Assembly: GCA_017539385.1 (NCBI GenBank)
Contig: JAFYHC010000003.1
Location: forward strand, 1-51,144
Reading direction: 5' to 3'
DNA from: Solobacterium sp.
Lineage (GTDB): Bacteria; Bacillota_I; Bacilli_A; Erysipelotrichales; Erysipelotrichaceae
DNA: 51,144 bases
Positions 1 through 8,293 of the stretch are shown piece after piece; positions within the stretch are counted from its first letter, which is position 1, and each line of letters starts with the position of its first letter. Both the position numbers and the translations under genes were made by a program. The notes beneath the pieces were generated by a model. The model saw only the letters and a list, made by a program, of their open reading frames with translations. It was not told the DNA's origin and did not search any database.

Positions 1-1
1 C

Positions 2-877
2 ACGATCAATGTATCCGGCGAATATGTCAAGTTTGCCAACAGTGAAGATCCGAACGCAGACGGCACATGTGTACGCATCTTCATCAACGGTGAAGAAAAG
101 AAGTGGATGGGCGACAATACCATGGGCAACTTCGCCGAAGAAAGAAGCGAGACATTCAGCGAAGACTATGACGTCAAAGCAGGCGATGAGATCATCTTCG
201 CCATCAATCCGGAAGGCAATGATGCTTACGACGGCGGCAGATTATCTGTAACGATCAAACCGTCATCCGGTGAAGATCCAGTTGATCCGGTCGACCCTGT
301 TGATCCGGTTGATCCTGTAGATCCAGTCGACCCTGTTGATCCGGTAGACCCAGTCGATCCGGAACCGGAACCAGAACCGGAACCGGCGCGCACGAATAAC
401 ACCGTTCTGTTCGACAGCTTTGGCGAACAGGGCAATGACGGCTGGTATTTCGGCATGTGTGACTGGGACAGCCAGAACTTCACCGAACTGGCATATGATG
501 CAGATAACGGAAGATACTACAACAACGGCAAACCGGAACTGAAGAAAGACTTCGTTGAGCCGGGCAACGGCAGAAATGCCGCATACAAGTGGGTCGTGGC
601 AGAAGACGGCACGATCAATGTATCCGGTGAATATGTCAAGTTTGCCAACAGTGAAGATCCGAACGCAGACGGCACATGTATACGCATCTTCATCAACGGC
701 GCAGAGAAGAAGTGGATGGGAAACAACACCATGGGCAACTTCGCCGAAGAGAGAAGTGAATCATTCAGCGAATACTATGACGTCAAAGCAGGGGATGAGA
801 TCATCTTCGCCGTCAATCCGGAAGGCAATGATTCCTATGATGGCGGCAGATTATCTGTAACGATCACAAAACAATAG
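2..877 (+). CDS. Secreted-type repeat protein, 5' end outside the window
   Basis: The reading frame is open from the first bases, so the start and any signal peptide lie upstream of the window. About 291 residues are visible. They show the end of one beta-rich domain (motifs GTCVRIFINGEEKKW and NPEGNDAYDGGRLSVTI), a linker of about nine DPV units followed by PE/PEP repeats, and then a full second domain starting ARTNNTVLFDSFGEQGNDGW. The second domain ends with a near copy of the first and stops after VTITKQ. No LPXTG or other sorting signal is visible at the C-terminus. The Asp/Pro-rich linker and the duplicated, Trp-containing beta domain are typical of extracellular carbohydrate-binding or adhesin-type proteins. 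The exact family and ligand are not recognised. Confidence 0.75.
   Translation, partial: TINVSGEYVKFANSEDPNADGTCVRIFINGEEKKWMGDNTMGNFAEERSETFSEDYDVKAGDEIIFAINPEGNDAYDGGRLSVTIKPSSGEDPVDPVDPVDPVDPVDPVDPVDPVDPVDPEPEPEPEPARTNNTVLFDSFGEQGNDGWYFGMCDWDSQNFTELAYDADNGRYYNNGKPELKKDFVEPGNGRNAAYKWVVAEDGTINVSGEYVKFANSEDPNADGTCIRIFINGAEKKWMGNNTMGNFAEERSESFSEYYDVKAGDEIIFAVNPEGNDSYDGGRLSVTITKQ
274..386 (+). repeat. Nine-base repeat array encoding a DPV/PEP linker
   Basis: A tract with 9-base periodicity (GAT-CCG-GTT and synonymous variants) encodes about nine Asp-Pro-Val units, followed by shorter Pro-Glu repeats. Synonymous codon changes between units show it is maintained as a protein linker. It separates two copies of a beta domain in a surface-type protein and could change length by slippage. 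Confidence 0.8.
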
Positions 878-884
878 ACCTTAC

Positions 885-911
885 TGAAGGAAATGACGCG
901 TGTCATTCCTC
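885..911. terminator. Possible shared hairpin between convergent genes
   Basis: A short inverted repeat (AATGAC-GCGT-GTCATT, extended by AGGA/CCT with one bulge) sits between and partly over two converging gene ends. It has no clear T-run, so it is only a weak terminator candidate. Confidence 0.3.
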
Positions 912-1313
912 CCTATGCCCTTTCCGCACTTTCGCGGGAAGGGCATTTATTTCTCCGTTTGCCAACATTTGCCGTGCAAGTGCTTCTTTCTGCTGGGCAC
1001 GGTACATGTCGTCCAGCTTGCGGTTGTATTCCATCTTTCCGACATCACCGCTTCCTTTGACATCTCTGTACATGGATTCTTTGACCGGTGTCTGCTTCGG
1101 ATGGGATACGATGGCATCGCGAATCAGTGATGCAAACAGCGCACCGCGCTTTGCAGAGTCAGGATCCATGTGCCATGTGCCGTCGCTGTGACGGTAGAGC
1201 CATGTCGTCTTGTAATGGAATTCACTGCGGATACGCCAGATCACCTGGACGGAACGTTCATAACGGATCACGGAAAGAACAGCAAAACTTTCATACTGGT
1301 TTGTCTTGTACAT
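903..1313 (-). CDS. Small protein of unknown function
   Basis: 136 residues, with a GGAGG ribosome binding site (1321-1325) about seven bases before the ATG. I do not recognise the family. The N-terminal half is rich in aromatic and Arg residues with a predicted beta pattern (IRYERSVQVIWRIRSEFHYKT, of which the key part is VQVIWRIRSEF). The C-terminal half is a charged helix (NRKLDDMYRAQQKEALARQML). There is no signal peptide or membrane segment, so it is probably cytosolic. The gene is convergent with the surface protein; their stops are only about 25 bases apart. Upstream lies a 387-base non-coding stretch with a strong terminator-like hairpin facing this gene. Confidence 0.7.
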   Translation of the reverse strand: MYKTNQYESFAVLSVIRYERSVQVIWRIRSEFHYKTTWLYRHSDGTWHMDPDSAKRGALFASLIRDAIVSHPKQTPVKESMYRDVKGSGDVGKMEYNRKLDDMYRAQQKEALARQMLANGEINALPAKVRKGHREE

Positions 1314-1479
1314 ATTTTTACCTCCTCATGTACGCTGTACCGGTGTTTCATACGGGATGGGATGAAACAGGAGAACCCTTCAGCCCCGCTTCGCTCCGGC
1401 GTCGCAAACCAACATTTTTTAGCCTGGTTGTCAATGGCGGGGATACCATCCAGGGGTCTATTCAGTTGTGAACCCGAAC

Positions 1480-1546
1480 AAAAAACCGGAACGCTTCGAC
1501 CACAGGAAAAAGTTCCTGTTATCGATGCATTCCGGTATTCTTTTTC
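1480..1546 (-). terminator. Two-level hairpin with T-run, minus-strand terminator or attenuator
   Basis: Read on the minus strand, the hairpin CCGGAATGCATCGA...TCGAAGCGTTCCGG is followed directly by six T residues, the form of an intrinsic terminator. On the plus strand it is followed by a poorer T-rich stretch (TATTCTTTTTC). It lies about 170 bases upstream of the minus-strand gene ending at 903, so it could attenuate that gene or end an unannotated transcript. Confidence 0.55.
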
Positions 1547-1668
1547 TGTACACTCCCATCATAGCATTTCTGCTATTTCATACATGGGAGGGGGGTGCGG
1601 ATCGTTCTGTCCGCACATAAACAATAACGCACGATGCCGGTATCCGCAATGGGAAATGATAAGAGACA

Positions 1669-1677
1669 TGGTATAAT
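1669..1677 (+). promoter_or_regulatory. Extended -10 promoter of the M18 aminopeptidase gene
   Basis: TGGTATAAT matches a consensus extended -10 element. No good -35 is visible at the usual distance, which is tolerated for extended -10 promoters. The expected start of transcription near 1684 leaves a leader of about 17 bases containing GGAG before the ATG at 1701. Confidence 0.6.
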
Positions 1678-1700
1678 GCACGGGAATGGAGATACTGCAT

Positions 1701-2993
1701 ATGAATGAAGAATTACTGAGTTTTCTGGAAAACAGTCCAACCTGTTTCCATGCTATTGCCAATATCCGTGCGATCCTGGAGGGAAACGGCTATCATGAAC
1801 TGAATGAAGCTGCCAGATGGACGCTGGAAGAAGGCGGAAAATACTATACGACACGCAACGGATCCAGCCTGATCGCCTTTCAGATCCCGACGAAGCAGTA
1901 TGAAGGCTTTATGATCGGTGCTTCGCACTGCGACTCGCCGGCATTCAAAGTCAAAGAGAATCCGGAACTGGTATCAGGCGGCTATACAAGGCTGAATGTG
2001 GAAGGGTATGGCGGAATGCTGTGTGCACCATGGTTTGACCGTCCGCTGTCCCTGGCTGGACGCATTGTGGCAAGAAACGGAGATACCATGGAGACACGGC
2101 TGGTCAACTTTGACCGGGATCTGCTCATGATTCCAAGTCTTGCGATCCATATGGACCGGACTGCCAACAAGGGACATGAGTATAACGTACAGAAGGAACT
2201 GTGCCCGATCCTCGGTGAAGAAAGTGAAAAGGGCATCCTGTTAAAGATGCTTGCGGAAGAGACCGGTGTGCCGGAAGAAGATATCCTGGGACAGGATCTG
2301 TTCCTGTATGCACGCGTTAAAGGCTCTGTATGGGGCAGAAACGGGGAGTTCCTGTCTGCCGGTCATCTGGATGATCTGCAGTGCACGTATGGCAATCTGA
2401 AGGGCTTCCTGGCTTCTTCTGCATCCAAGAGCGTCCCGGTGCTTGCCGTCTTTGATAACGAAGAAGTGGGCTCCATGACCAAGCAGGGGGCTTTCTCCAC
2501 GTTCTTACAGGATGTGCTGGAGCGCATCAGTATTGCCTGCGGACGAAGCGAAGAAGAACGCCGTGCATTTCCTGCATCTTCCTTCATGGTATCAGCGGAC
2601 AATGCCCATGCCATCCATCCGAACTACACCGAAAAAGCAGACCCCGTTAACCGTCCGCTCATGAACAAAGGCATCGTTATCAAATACAGTGCCAACCAGA
2701 AATATACGACCGATGCCGTATCGGCTGCGATCTTCAAACAGATCTGCACAAAAGCCAATGTCCCATACCAGATCTTTACCAACCGTTCAGATATGGTGGG
2801 CGGCTCTACGCTGGGCAATCTTTCCAACGTCCATGTATCATTGAATACCGTGGATATCGGTCTAGCCCAATTGGCCATGCATTCTCCCTATGAGACAGCC
2901 GGCACCAAAGATACGCAATATCTCGCTGATGCGATGAAGGTCTTCTTCTCTTCATCCATCCAGGCAAAGGGAAGCAGCTACACCCTGCAATAA
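1701..2993 (+). CDS. M18 family aminopeptidase (aspartyl aminopeptidase type)
   Basis: 430 residues, close to the usual M18 length. The start at 1701 is preferred over an in-frame ATG at 1686 because GGAG at 1688-1691 is correctly spaced for 1701. The N-terminus LLSFLENSPTCFHA is the family hallmark. Metal and active-site motifs follow in the expected order: GASHCDSPAF (His about residue 76), SAGHLDDLQC (bridging Asp), FDNEEVGS (catalytic and metal Glu), SADNAHAIHPNY, and a late His in NVHVSLNTVD. Known members are cytosolic di-zinc dodecamers that remove N-terminal residues, often acidic ones, in peptide turnover. The next gene follows after 57 bases and may be co-transcribed. Confidence 0.92.
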   Translation: MNEELLSFLENSPTCFHAIANIRAILEGNGYHELNEAARWTLEEGGKYYTTRNGSSLIAFQIPTKQYEGFMIGASHCDSPAFKVKENPELVSGGYTRLNVEGYGGMLCAPWFDRPLSLAGRIVARNGDTMETRLVNFDRDLLMIPSLAIHMDRTANKGHEYNVQKELCPILGEESEKGILLKMLAEETGVPEEDILGQDLFLYARVKGSVWGRNGEFLSAGHLDDLQCTYGNLKGFLASSASKSVPVLAVFDNEEVGSMTKQGAFSTFLQDVLERISIACGRSEEERRAFPASSFMVSADNAHAIHPNYTEKADPVNRPLMNKGIVIKYSANQKYTTDAVSAAIFKQICTKANVPYQIFTNRSDMVGGSTLGNLSNVHVSLNTVDIGLAQLAMHSPYETAGTKDTQYLADAMKVFFSSSIQAKGSSYTLQ

Positions 2994-3050
2994 CCTCCCT
3001 GCAGCGTTCAAAGAACCGGTCATTCTATAGTGCATGCAAAGGAGACAGCT

Positions 3051-3425
3051 ATGGAAGACTTCATCAAAATTGAAATGTACCAGTGCGCCTGGTGCGGCAA
3101 GATCTACCGTACGGATCAGCGCCATCAGTGCAAATTCCGTCCATCGTTCAGAAACTGCTTTTCGTGCGAACACTGCCGATCCATCAAGGTGATCAATCCG
3201 CAGGAAGGCCGTTATTCAGAGAAACGGATCGAATGCGAAGTGCGCGGGGATATACCTGTTCTTGCTCTTTCCGTGAAAGATTGGAAATGGGACTGCCCCG
3301 AGTGGCAGCTCATCAGCGGCTATACCGGGAAAAATACCTATTCTTCCCGCGTTCATGCAAAGTACCTGCAGGAACCGGAGGCGCACACAGCAGCGTCAGA
3401 AGACGATGACGATCTGCCGTTCTGA
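3051..3425 (+). CDS. Cys-rich, zinc-finger-like protein with SSB-type acidic C-terminal tail
   Basis: 124 residues. The ATG at 3051 has AAAGGAGA in place; an upstream GTG at 3030 lacks a site. The N-terminal third holds many potential metal ligands: C12, C15, H26, C27, C36, C39 and C42 (CAWC...HQC...NCFSCEHC), consistent with one or two zinc knuckles. Two further Cys occur at 62 and 82. The last eight residues are EDDDDLPF. This matches the terminal peptide of bacterial single-stranded DNA-binding proteins (DDDLPF or DDDIPF), which recruits PriA, RecQ, RecO and other partners. There is no OB-fold, so it is not SSB itself. A role in DNA replication or repair is inferred only from the tail. The family is not recognised. 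Confidence 0.75.
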   Translation: MEDFIKIEMYQCAWCGKIYRTDQRHQCKFRPSFRNCFSCEHCRSIKVINPQEGRYSEKRIECEVRGDIPVLALSVKDWKWDCPEWQLISGYTGKNTYSSRVHAKYLQEPEAHTAASEDDDDLPF

Positions 3426-3456
3426 CCGCACAAATATTCAGATAAACGTGCATAGA

Positions 3457-3485
3457 GGGGGTTCCAAAACTGGAAACCCCTTTGT
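3457..3485 (+). terminator. Intrinsic terminator after the Cys-rich protein gene
   Basis: A G-rich arm and its C-rich partner (GGGG-TTCC with GGAA-CCCC, one mismatch) around an AAAACT loop, followed by TTTGTG. The T-run is short. Confidence 0.6.
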
Positions 3486-3667
3486 GCTAATAACGGTTTC
3501 ATCCTCCCAATATACTGAAAGTGCATTAATCGGGATCAAGCACGAATGATGTGAAAAATACCCACCCCGGGTCATTACTGCAAATATGCATGCGCTATAC
3601 TGGGTTCCAGTTCACTTTCATAACAGACCATCTGTTCGCTGAGGTCAGAAGAAAAAGGAGGAAGCCT

Positions 3668-4069
3668 ATGCATATCCGTATTCTTGAAGAAAACGCCTAT
3701 ACGAAACAAAGTGAAGAGAATCTGCAGGAAATGATCCGGAAAACGAAAGGAGCAGAAAGCATCCTGTGGATGGGAGAAAACCTGTACATGCTGGCAGGAA
3801 AAGCCGATACGCTGTCTGCGGTGCAGAAGAAAGCAGAAAAGCAGATCACAGCCATAAAGAAAAGCAGCCGCATCCGTACAATCCGCTATACGGACGGAAG
3901 TGTGCGGGTGGAATATCCAGAGCAGAAGACAGGCTGCTATATCCCGGCTGCGAAACGAAGCGGACATCCTGCCATCAGCCAGGAAGAAGCAGAATACTAT
4001 GGCACCAGGATACGCAGTGCATTAAAAGACAGCGTGCCGTGTGCCGTGTATCTGGTGAAGAACAAATGA
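3668..4069 (+). CDS. Small basic protein of unknown function
   Basis: 133 residues. An ATG at 3668 with AAAAGGAGGAAG upstream is the clear start; the frame is open further upstream but without a ribosome binding site. No family is recognised. The sequence has an N-terminal beta-helix pattern (MHIRILEENAYTK... then SILWMGENLYMLAGKA), a Lys-rich middle (QKKAEKQITAIKKSSRIRTI) and a beta stretch RYTDGSVRVEYP. There is no signal peptide, membrane segment or Cys cluster. It stands as a single transcription unit, with terminators before and after it. Confidence 0.7.
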   Translation: MHIRILEENAYTKQSEENLQEMIRKTKGAESILWMGENLYMLAGKADTLSAVQKKAEKQITAIKKSSRIRTIRYTDGSVRVEYPEQKTGCYIPAAKRSGHPAISQEEAEYYGTRIRSALKDSVPCAVYLVKNK

Positions 4070-4071
4070 CA

Positions 4072-4096
4072 GAAGGGGGGGGAACCCCCTTTTTTG
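4072..4096 (+). terminator. Intrinsic terminator before gdhA
   Basis: AAGGGGG paired with CCCCCTT around a short GGGAA loop, followed by six T residues. It ends just upstream of the glutamate dehydrogenase promoter region. Confidence 0.75.
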
Positions 4097-4197
4097 TTAC
4101 CTGTAGAATGTAAATTTTTACATTGCAAAGAAAGTGTTTTCATCTTTGACGATGCGTTGTAAAATAAGCACTGTATTTTGGAACAGGAGGAAAGTTC

Positions 4198-5544
4198 ATG
4201 AATGCATATGTAGAGAGAGTTATTAAGGAAACTGCCGCAAAGAATCCGAATGAGCCGGAATTCCTGCAGACAGTGACAGAAGTTCTGACCACACTGGCAC
4301 CGGTCATCGACAAGCATCCGGAGTACGAAGAAGCAGCATTGCTGGAAAGAATCGTAGAACCGGAACGTACGATCATCTTCCGTGTCACATGGCAGGATGA
4401 TGAAGGCAAGGCACATGTCAATACCGGTTACCGTATTGAATTCAACGGAGCAATTGGACCGTACAAGGGAGGTCTGCGTTTTGATCCGGAAGTAAACCTG
4501 TCCGTATTGAAGTTCCTGGGATTTGAACAGATCTTCAAGAACAGCCTGACCACACTGCCGATCGGCGGCGGCAAAGGCGGAAGTGACTTCGATCCTCACG
4601 GAAGAAGTGATGCTGAGATCATGCGTTTCTGCCAGGCATTCATGACAGAACTGCAGAGACATATCGGACCGAATACCGACGTACCGGCTGGTGACAAGGG
4701 TGTCGGCGGCAGAGAGATCGGCTATATGTTCGGTCAGTACAGACGTATCCGCAACTCCTATGATAATGGTGTTCTGACCGGTAAGGGACTGACATACGGC
4801 GGTTCCCTGATCCGTCCGGAAGCAACCGGCTTCGGTGTTCTGTACTATGCAAACGAAGTCATGAAGCATGAACATGACAGCTTCGAAGGCAAGACATTCG
4901 TACTGTCCGGCTATGGCAACGTTACATGGGGTGCCATCACAAAGATCACAGAATTCGGCGGAAAGGTCGTTACGATCTCCGGCAAGCACGGTTATGTCTA
5001 TGATCCGGATGGAATCAACACACCGGAAAAGATCGCATATCTGCTGAAGCTGCGTGCATCCAAGGAAAGAAACGTCAAGATGTATGCGGACGAATTCGGC
5101 TGCCAGTTCTTCCCGGGCGAGAAGCCGTGGGGCGTCAAGGCAGACGTATATATTCCGTGTGCTACACAGAATGAGATCGGCATTGAAGAAGCCAAGAAGA
5201 TCGTTGCCAACGGTGCAAAGTATTACTTCGAAGGTGCAAACATGCCGGCAAGCAACGAAGCAGTTGCTTACTTCCAGAAAAACGGCGTCATCGTTGGCCC
5301 GGCAAAAGCAGCCAACGCAGGCGGTGTAGCAGTATCTGCTCTGGAAATGAGCCAGAACTCCATGCGCTACAGCTGGTCCAGAGAAGAAGTCGATGCGAAG
5401 CTGAAAGACATCATGAAGAACATTCATGACAACTCTGTCGCAGCAGCAGAGCGTTATGGTCTGGGCTATGATCTCGTTGCCGGTGCAAACATTGCCGGTT
5501 TCGAAAAAGTCGCAGAAGCAATGCTCGCACAGGGTCTGTTCTGA
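4198..5544 (+). CDS. gdhA: NADP-type glutamate dehydrogenase
   Basis: 448 residues, the usual length for hexameric bacterial GDH. It interconverts 2-oxoglutarate plus ammonia and L-glutamate, linking carbon and nitrogen metabolism in the cytosol. Visible motifs are PYKGGLRFDPEVN and LPIGGGKGGSDFDP (substrate and catalytic lysines), DVPAGDKGVGGREIGYMFGQYR, the Rossmann element LSGYGNVTWGAI, and NAGGVAVSALEMSQN near the C-terminus. The start has an AGGAGGAAAG ribosome binding site. It is a single-gene unit bounded by terminators on both sides. A long Cys-rich frame on the opposite strand is a by-product of codon bias. Confidence 0.97.
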   Translation: MNAYVERVIKETAAKNPNEPEFLQTVTEVLTTLAPVIDKHPEYEEAALLERIVEPERTIIFRVTWQDDEGKAHVNTGYRIEFNGAIGPYKGGLRFDPEVNLSVLKFLGFEQIFKNSLTTLPIGGGKGGSDFDPHGRSDAEIMRFCQAFMTELQRHIGPNTDVPAGDKGVGGREIGYMFGQYRRIRNSYDNGVLTGKGLTYGGSLIRPEATGFGVLYYANEVMKHEHDSFEGKTFVLSGYGNVTWGAITKITEFGGKVVTISGKHGYVYDPDGINTPEKIAYLLKLRASKERNVKMYADEFGCQFFPGEKPWGVKADVYIPCATQNEIGIEEAKKIVANGAKYYFEGANMPASNEAVAYFQKNGVIVGPAKAANAGGVAVSALEMSQNSMRYSWSREEVDAKLKDIMKNIHDNSVAAAERYGLGYDLVAGANIAGFEKVAEAMLAQGLF

Positions 5545-5562
5545 TCTTAGAAAACAGATCAA

Positions 5563-5593
5563 AGGGGAATTCACCGGAATTCCTCTTTTTTTT
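5563..5593 (+). terminator. gdhA terminator
   Basis: GGAATTC/GAATTCC stem with ACCG loop, extended by further pairs at the base, followed by a run of eight T residues. Confidence 0.85.
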
Positions 5594-5602
5594 CGGACGC
5601 GA

Positions 5603-5608
5603 TATAAT
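5603..5608 (+). promoter_or_regulatory. -10 element before the alpha/beta hydrolase operon
   Basis: A consensus TATAAT lies 20 bases before the ATG at 5629, giving a very short leader carrying ACGGAG. The -35 region falls in the gdhA terminator T-run and is poor, so the assignment is tentative. Confidence 0.45.
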
Positions 5609-5628
5609 GAGGCATACGGAGTTGGCAT

Positions 5629-6567
5629 ATGAAGGATAAACTGCTTTTATTCGGTGCGATCACAGGTACACTGCTGTACAGCGGAGACCGTCTGTACCGC
5701 TTTTCCGTTGCCCGGGATATCAAAAAGATCACCCGAAGGAAAAAGACAGGTACAGGCACACATCCGGAAATACCGGAAGAATGGCGCCGCAAGCGGGAAG
5801 AAGGCAAAGAAGAACTGCAGTCTCTTTCACACGAAGAATGCATGATCGTTTCGAAAGACGGCCTCAGACTGTATGGCGCGTATTACCGCTGCAGTGATCC
5901 TAAGCGCGTCGTTCTTTGTGCGCATGGGTATCGGGGAACAGCAGAAGGAGACTTCTGTGACAAGGTGCATTTCCTGCGGGAAGCAGGATGTGATCTTCTG
6001 TTGATACAACAGCGCGCTTGCGGAAACAGCGAAGGCGATGCGATCACATTCGGGGCAAGAGAATCGGAAGATATCCTGGAATGGCTGTCGACGGTCAAAA
6101 CGGATCTGCCGGTCTATCTGTACGGCATCTCGCTTGGCGCTTCGTCGGTGCTGCTGTGTGCGGATCGTACAAAGCAGATCCATGGGATCATCGCGGACTG
6201 CGGCTTTTCCTCCATGCATGACATACTGGCGTATCTTGGAAAACGGTGGATGCATCTGCCATCGTTTCCGTTTCTGCAGATCCTGGATGGATTCTGTCGT
6301 GTACGGGGACATTTCCGGATGAAAGACGCCGACTGCATTCCGGTATTGAAACAGGCAAAGGCACCGGTTTTGTTCTTCCATGGAGAAAAGGATGCCTTTG
6401 TGACAGCAGACAATGCACTGCGCAATTATGATGCCTGTGCATCGTATAAGAAACTGGTGCTGGTGAACGGCGCCGGACACAATGAATCACATTTGTGCGA
6501 ACCGGCACGCTATGAGAAGGAAGTGCTGGAATTCTTTGCACATATGGAAGGAGGAGCGCATGTTTGA
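5629..6567 (+). CDS. Alpha/beta hydrolase, membrane-anchored
   Basis: 312 residues. An N-terminal hydrophobic segment (about residues 4-18) is followed by a basic stretch, suggesting a cytosol-facing membrane anchor. The hydrolase core shows the oxyanion motif CAHGYRGTAEGD, the nucleophile elbow GISLGAS (Ser168), acid LFFHGEKDAFV (Asp255) and base GAGHNESH (His284). This is the serine hydrolase triad typical of lysophospholipase or peptidase-like members (BEM46/YqkD type). The substrate cannot be told. Its stop overlaps the start of the downstream ABC transporter gene by eight bases, so the genes are translationally coupled. Confidence 0.88.
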   Translation: MKDKLLLFGAITGTLLYSGDRLYRFSVARDIKKITRRKKTGTGTHPEIPEEWRRKREEGKEELQSLSHEECMIVSKDGLRLYGAYYRCSDPKRVVLCAHGYRGTAEGDFCDKVHFLREAGCDLLLIQQRACGNSEGDAITFGARESEDILEWLSTVKTDLPVYLYGISLGASSVLLCADRTKQIHGIIADCGFSSMHDILAYLGKRWMHLPSFPFLQILDGFCRVRGHFRMKDADCIPVLKQAKAPVLFFHGEKDAFVTADNALRNYDACASYKKLVLVNGAGHNESHLCEPARYEKEVLEFFAHMEGGAHV

Positions 6568-8293
6568 TAAACGGCTGATGAAGGAAATCACCGAAAGCCG
6601 CAGATATAGTATCGGCAATGTCGTGCTGCAGTGGCTGGGACTTTGCGTCAATGTCCTGATGATGTATGCCATTGCCTTTCTGATCACAGCAGTATGGAGC
6701 GGCTTTACCAACGGCTATGTACTGGCTGTGTGCGGTATGATCGCACTTGGTGCACTGCCGGCACGGTGGATAATAACAAGGGCTGCGGCATATATGAGCT
6801 TTCAGGCAGGACGCACGGTAAAAAAGACACTGCGGAGACGGATCTGGCAGAAACTGCTGCACCTTGGCAGCACCTATGCAGAACAGACACGCACGGCAGA
6901 ACTGGTGCAGACCAGTGTGGAAGGCGTAGACCAGCTGGAAACCTACTTTGGTGCGTATCTGCCGCAATTGTTCTATGCCGTGCTGGCACCGGTAACACTG
7001 TTTCTGGTGCTGGTGTGGTTTGACTGGCGTCCGGCACTGGTATTGCTGGTATGCGTGCCGATGATCCCCATGACGATCATTGCCGTGCAGAAGTGGGCAA
7101 AGAAACTGCTGTCAAAGTATTGGGGACAGTATACCGAAATGGGGGACAGCTTCCTGGAGAATCTGCAGGGAATGACCACATTGAAGATCTATCAGGCAGA
7201 TGCCGCACGCAATGTGAAAATGAACGAAGAAGCAGAAAAATTCCGCAAAATGACCATGCGTGTACTGATCATGCAGCTGAATTCGATCTCCATCATGGAT
7301 CTGGTAGCGTATACCGGTGCGGCATTGGGCATGCTTGTTGGCATATTGTGCTATCGAAGCGGCTCCCTGTCACTGACCGGATGCCTGCTGGTGATCCTGT
7401 TATCGGCGGAATTCTTCCTGCCAATGCGTACATTGGGCAGTTATTTCCATGTCGCAATGAACGGCATGGCAGCGGCAGACCGCATCTTTGCATTCCTGGA
7501 TCTGGAAGAAAAGGAAAAAGGCACCCGCAGTGATCTCGATGGGTGCAGTATTGTACTGCAGGATGTATCCTTCGGCTACAGCGATGACAGAGAAGCCCTG
7601 CATCATATCAACATGCATATCCCGGAACACAGCTTTACCGCGATCGTCGGTGAAAGCGGGTCCGGCAAATCGACGATCGCCCATCTTTTGATGAAGCAGC
7701 GCACGTGTGAAAACGGCACGATCACACTGGGCGGCGTACCGGTCGAGGAAGTGGCAGAAGATACATTGTTTGATACCATTACGTGCATTACCGACCGCTC
7801 GTATCTCTTCAAGGGAAGCCTGCGGGAGAACCTGTGCATGGCAAAAGAAGATGCATCCGAAGAAGAATTATGGGATGTATTAAAGCGTGTGCATCTGGAA
7901 GACTTTGCGGCTGAGCGCGGTCTGGATACAGAAATCCAGGAAGAAGGAAAGAACCTGTCGGGCGGACAAAGGCAGCGGCTTGCTCTGGCAAGAGGTCTTC
8001 TGCATGATACACCGGTGTATATTTTTGACGAAGCATCTTCCAACATTGACCGGGAAAGCGAAGCAATGATTCTGGAAGAGATCCTGCATATGCGAAAGAC
8101 GAAAACGATCCTTATGATCACGCACCGCATGCACAATTGCAAAGAAGCAGATGCGATCTATGTGCTCAAAGACGGAGAAATCAAAGAAAGCGGCACCCAC
8201 GCTTCTCTTTGTGAAGCAGATGGTCTGTACAAAGAGATGCTCATGCAGCAAAGCGCACTGGAACAGTACGCCGGAGGTACCTATGAAGCATAG
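6560..8293 (+). CDS. ABC transporter permease/ATPase, CydD-like half of a pair
   Basis: 577 residues from the ATG at 6560, which has GGAGGAG in place; an upstream in-frame ATG at 6482 lies inside the preceding gene. Six N-terminal membrane helices (roughly 15-300) precede an ATPase domain with Walker A GESGSGKST, signature NLSGGQRQRLALARG and Walker B VYIFDEASSNID. The Q-loop glutamine is replaced: the segment reads ITCITDRSYLF, with Asp where Gln is expected. The adjacent gene supplies the second half. Gene pairs of this shape are annotated as CydDC-like exporters of cysteine or glutathione, or as amino-acid-type exporters. No cydAB is present here, so the substrate is open. Confidence 0.85.
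   Translation: MFDKRLMKEITESRRYSIGNVVLQWLGLCVNVLMMYAIAFLITAVWSGFTNGYVLAVCGMIALGALPARWIITRAAAYMSFQAGRTVKKTLRRRIWQKLLHLGSTYAEQTRTAELVQTSVEGVDQLETYFGAYLPQLFYAVLAPVTLFLVLVWFDWRPALVLLVCVPMIPMTIIAVQKWAKKLLSKYWGQYTEMGDSFLENLQGMTTLKIYQADAARNVKMNEEAEKFRKMTMRVLIMQLNSISIMDLVAYTGAALGMLVGILCYRSGSLSLTGCLLVILLSAEFFLPMRTLGSYFHVAMNGMAAADRIFAFLDLEEKEKGTRSDLDGCSIVLQDVSFGYSDDREALHHINMHIPEHSFTAIVGESGSGKSTIAHLLMKQRTCENGTITLGGVPVEEVAEDTLFDTITCITDRSYLFKGSLRENLCMAKEDASEEELWDVLKRVHLEDFAAERGLDTEIQEEGKNLSGGQRQRLALARGLLHDTPVYIFDEASSNIDRESEAMILEEILHMRKTKTILMITHRMHNCKEADAIYVLKDGEIKESGTHASLCEADGLYKEMLMQQSALEQYAGGTYEA

Larger units (their letters stand above)
1314..1700. other. Non-coding divergent region with a bidirectional terminator-like structure
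   Basis: 387 bases without a convincing gene. It contains an inverted repeat GTTTCAT...ATGAAAC (1347-1370) and a GC-rich patch around 1381-1402. The strongest element is a two-level hairpin at 1486-1535: outer arms pair at 12 of 14 positions, and an inner perfect 7-bp stem ACAGGAA/TTCCTGT has an AAAG loop. T-runs flank it on both strands. An extended -10 for the aminopeptidase gene closes the region. Both flanking genes point outward, so a terminator here suggests a short leader or small RNA, or insulation. Confidence 0.5.

Noticed and set aside
274..386. CRISPR-like repeat array
   Set aside because: The repeats are nine bases long, contiguous and in frame; they encode a DPV/PEP linker.
1170..1676. 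168-codon open frame on the plus strand across the divergent region
   Set aside because: It overlaps the minus-strand gene, has no ribosome binding site, and crosses the strong hairpin at 1486-1535.
4146..4165. TTGACG followed by TAAAAT before gdhA
   Set aside because: The spacing is only eight bases, too short for a sigma-70 promoter. One of the two may still be used with another partner.
3997..5628. 543-codon open frame on the minus strand
   Set aside because: It lies opposite gdhA, is absurdly Cys-rich because of GCA/GCC codons read backwards, and has no ribosome binding site.
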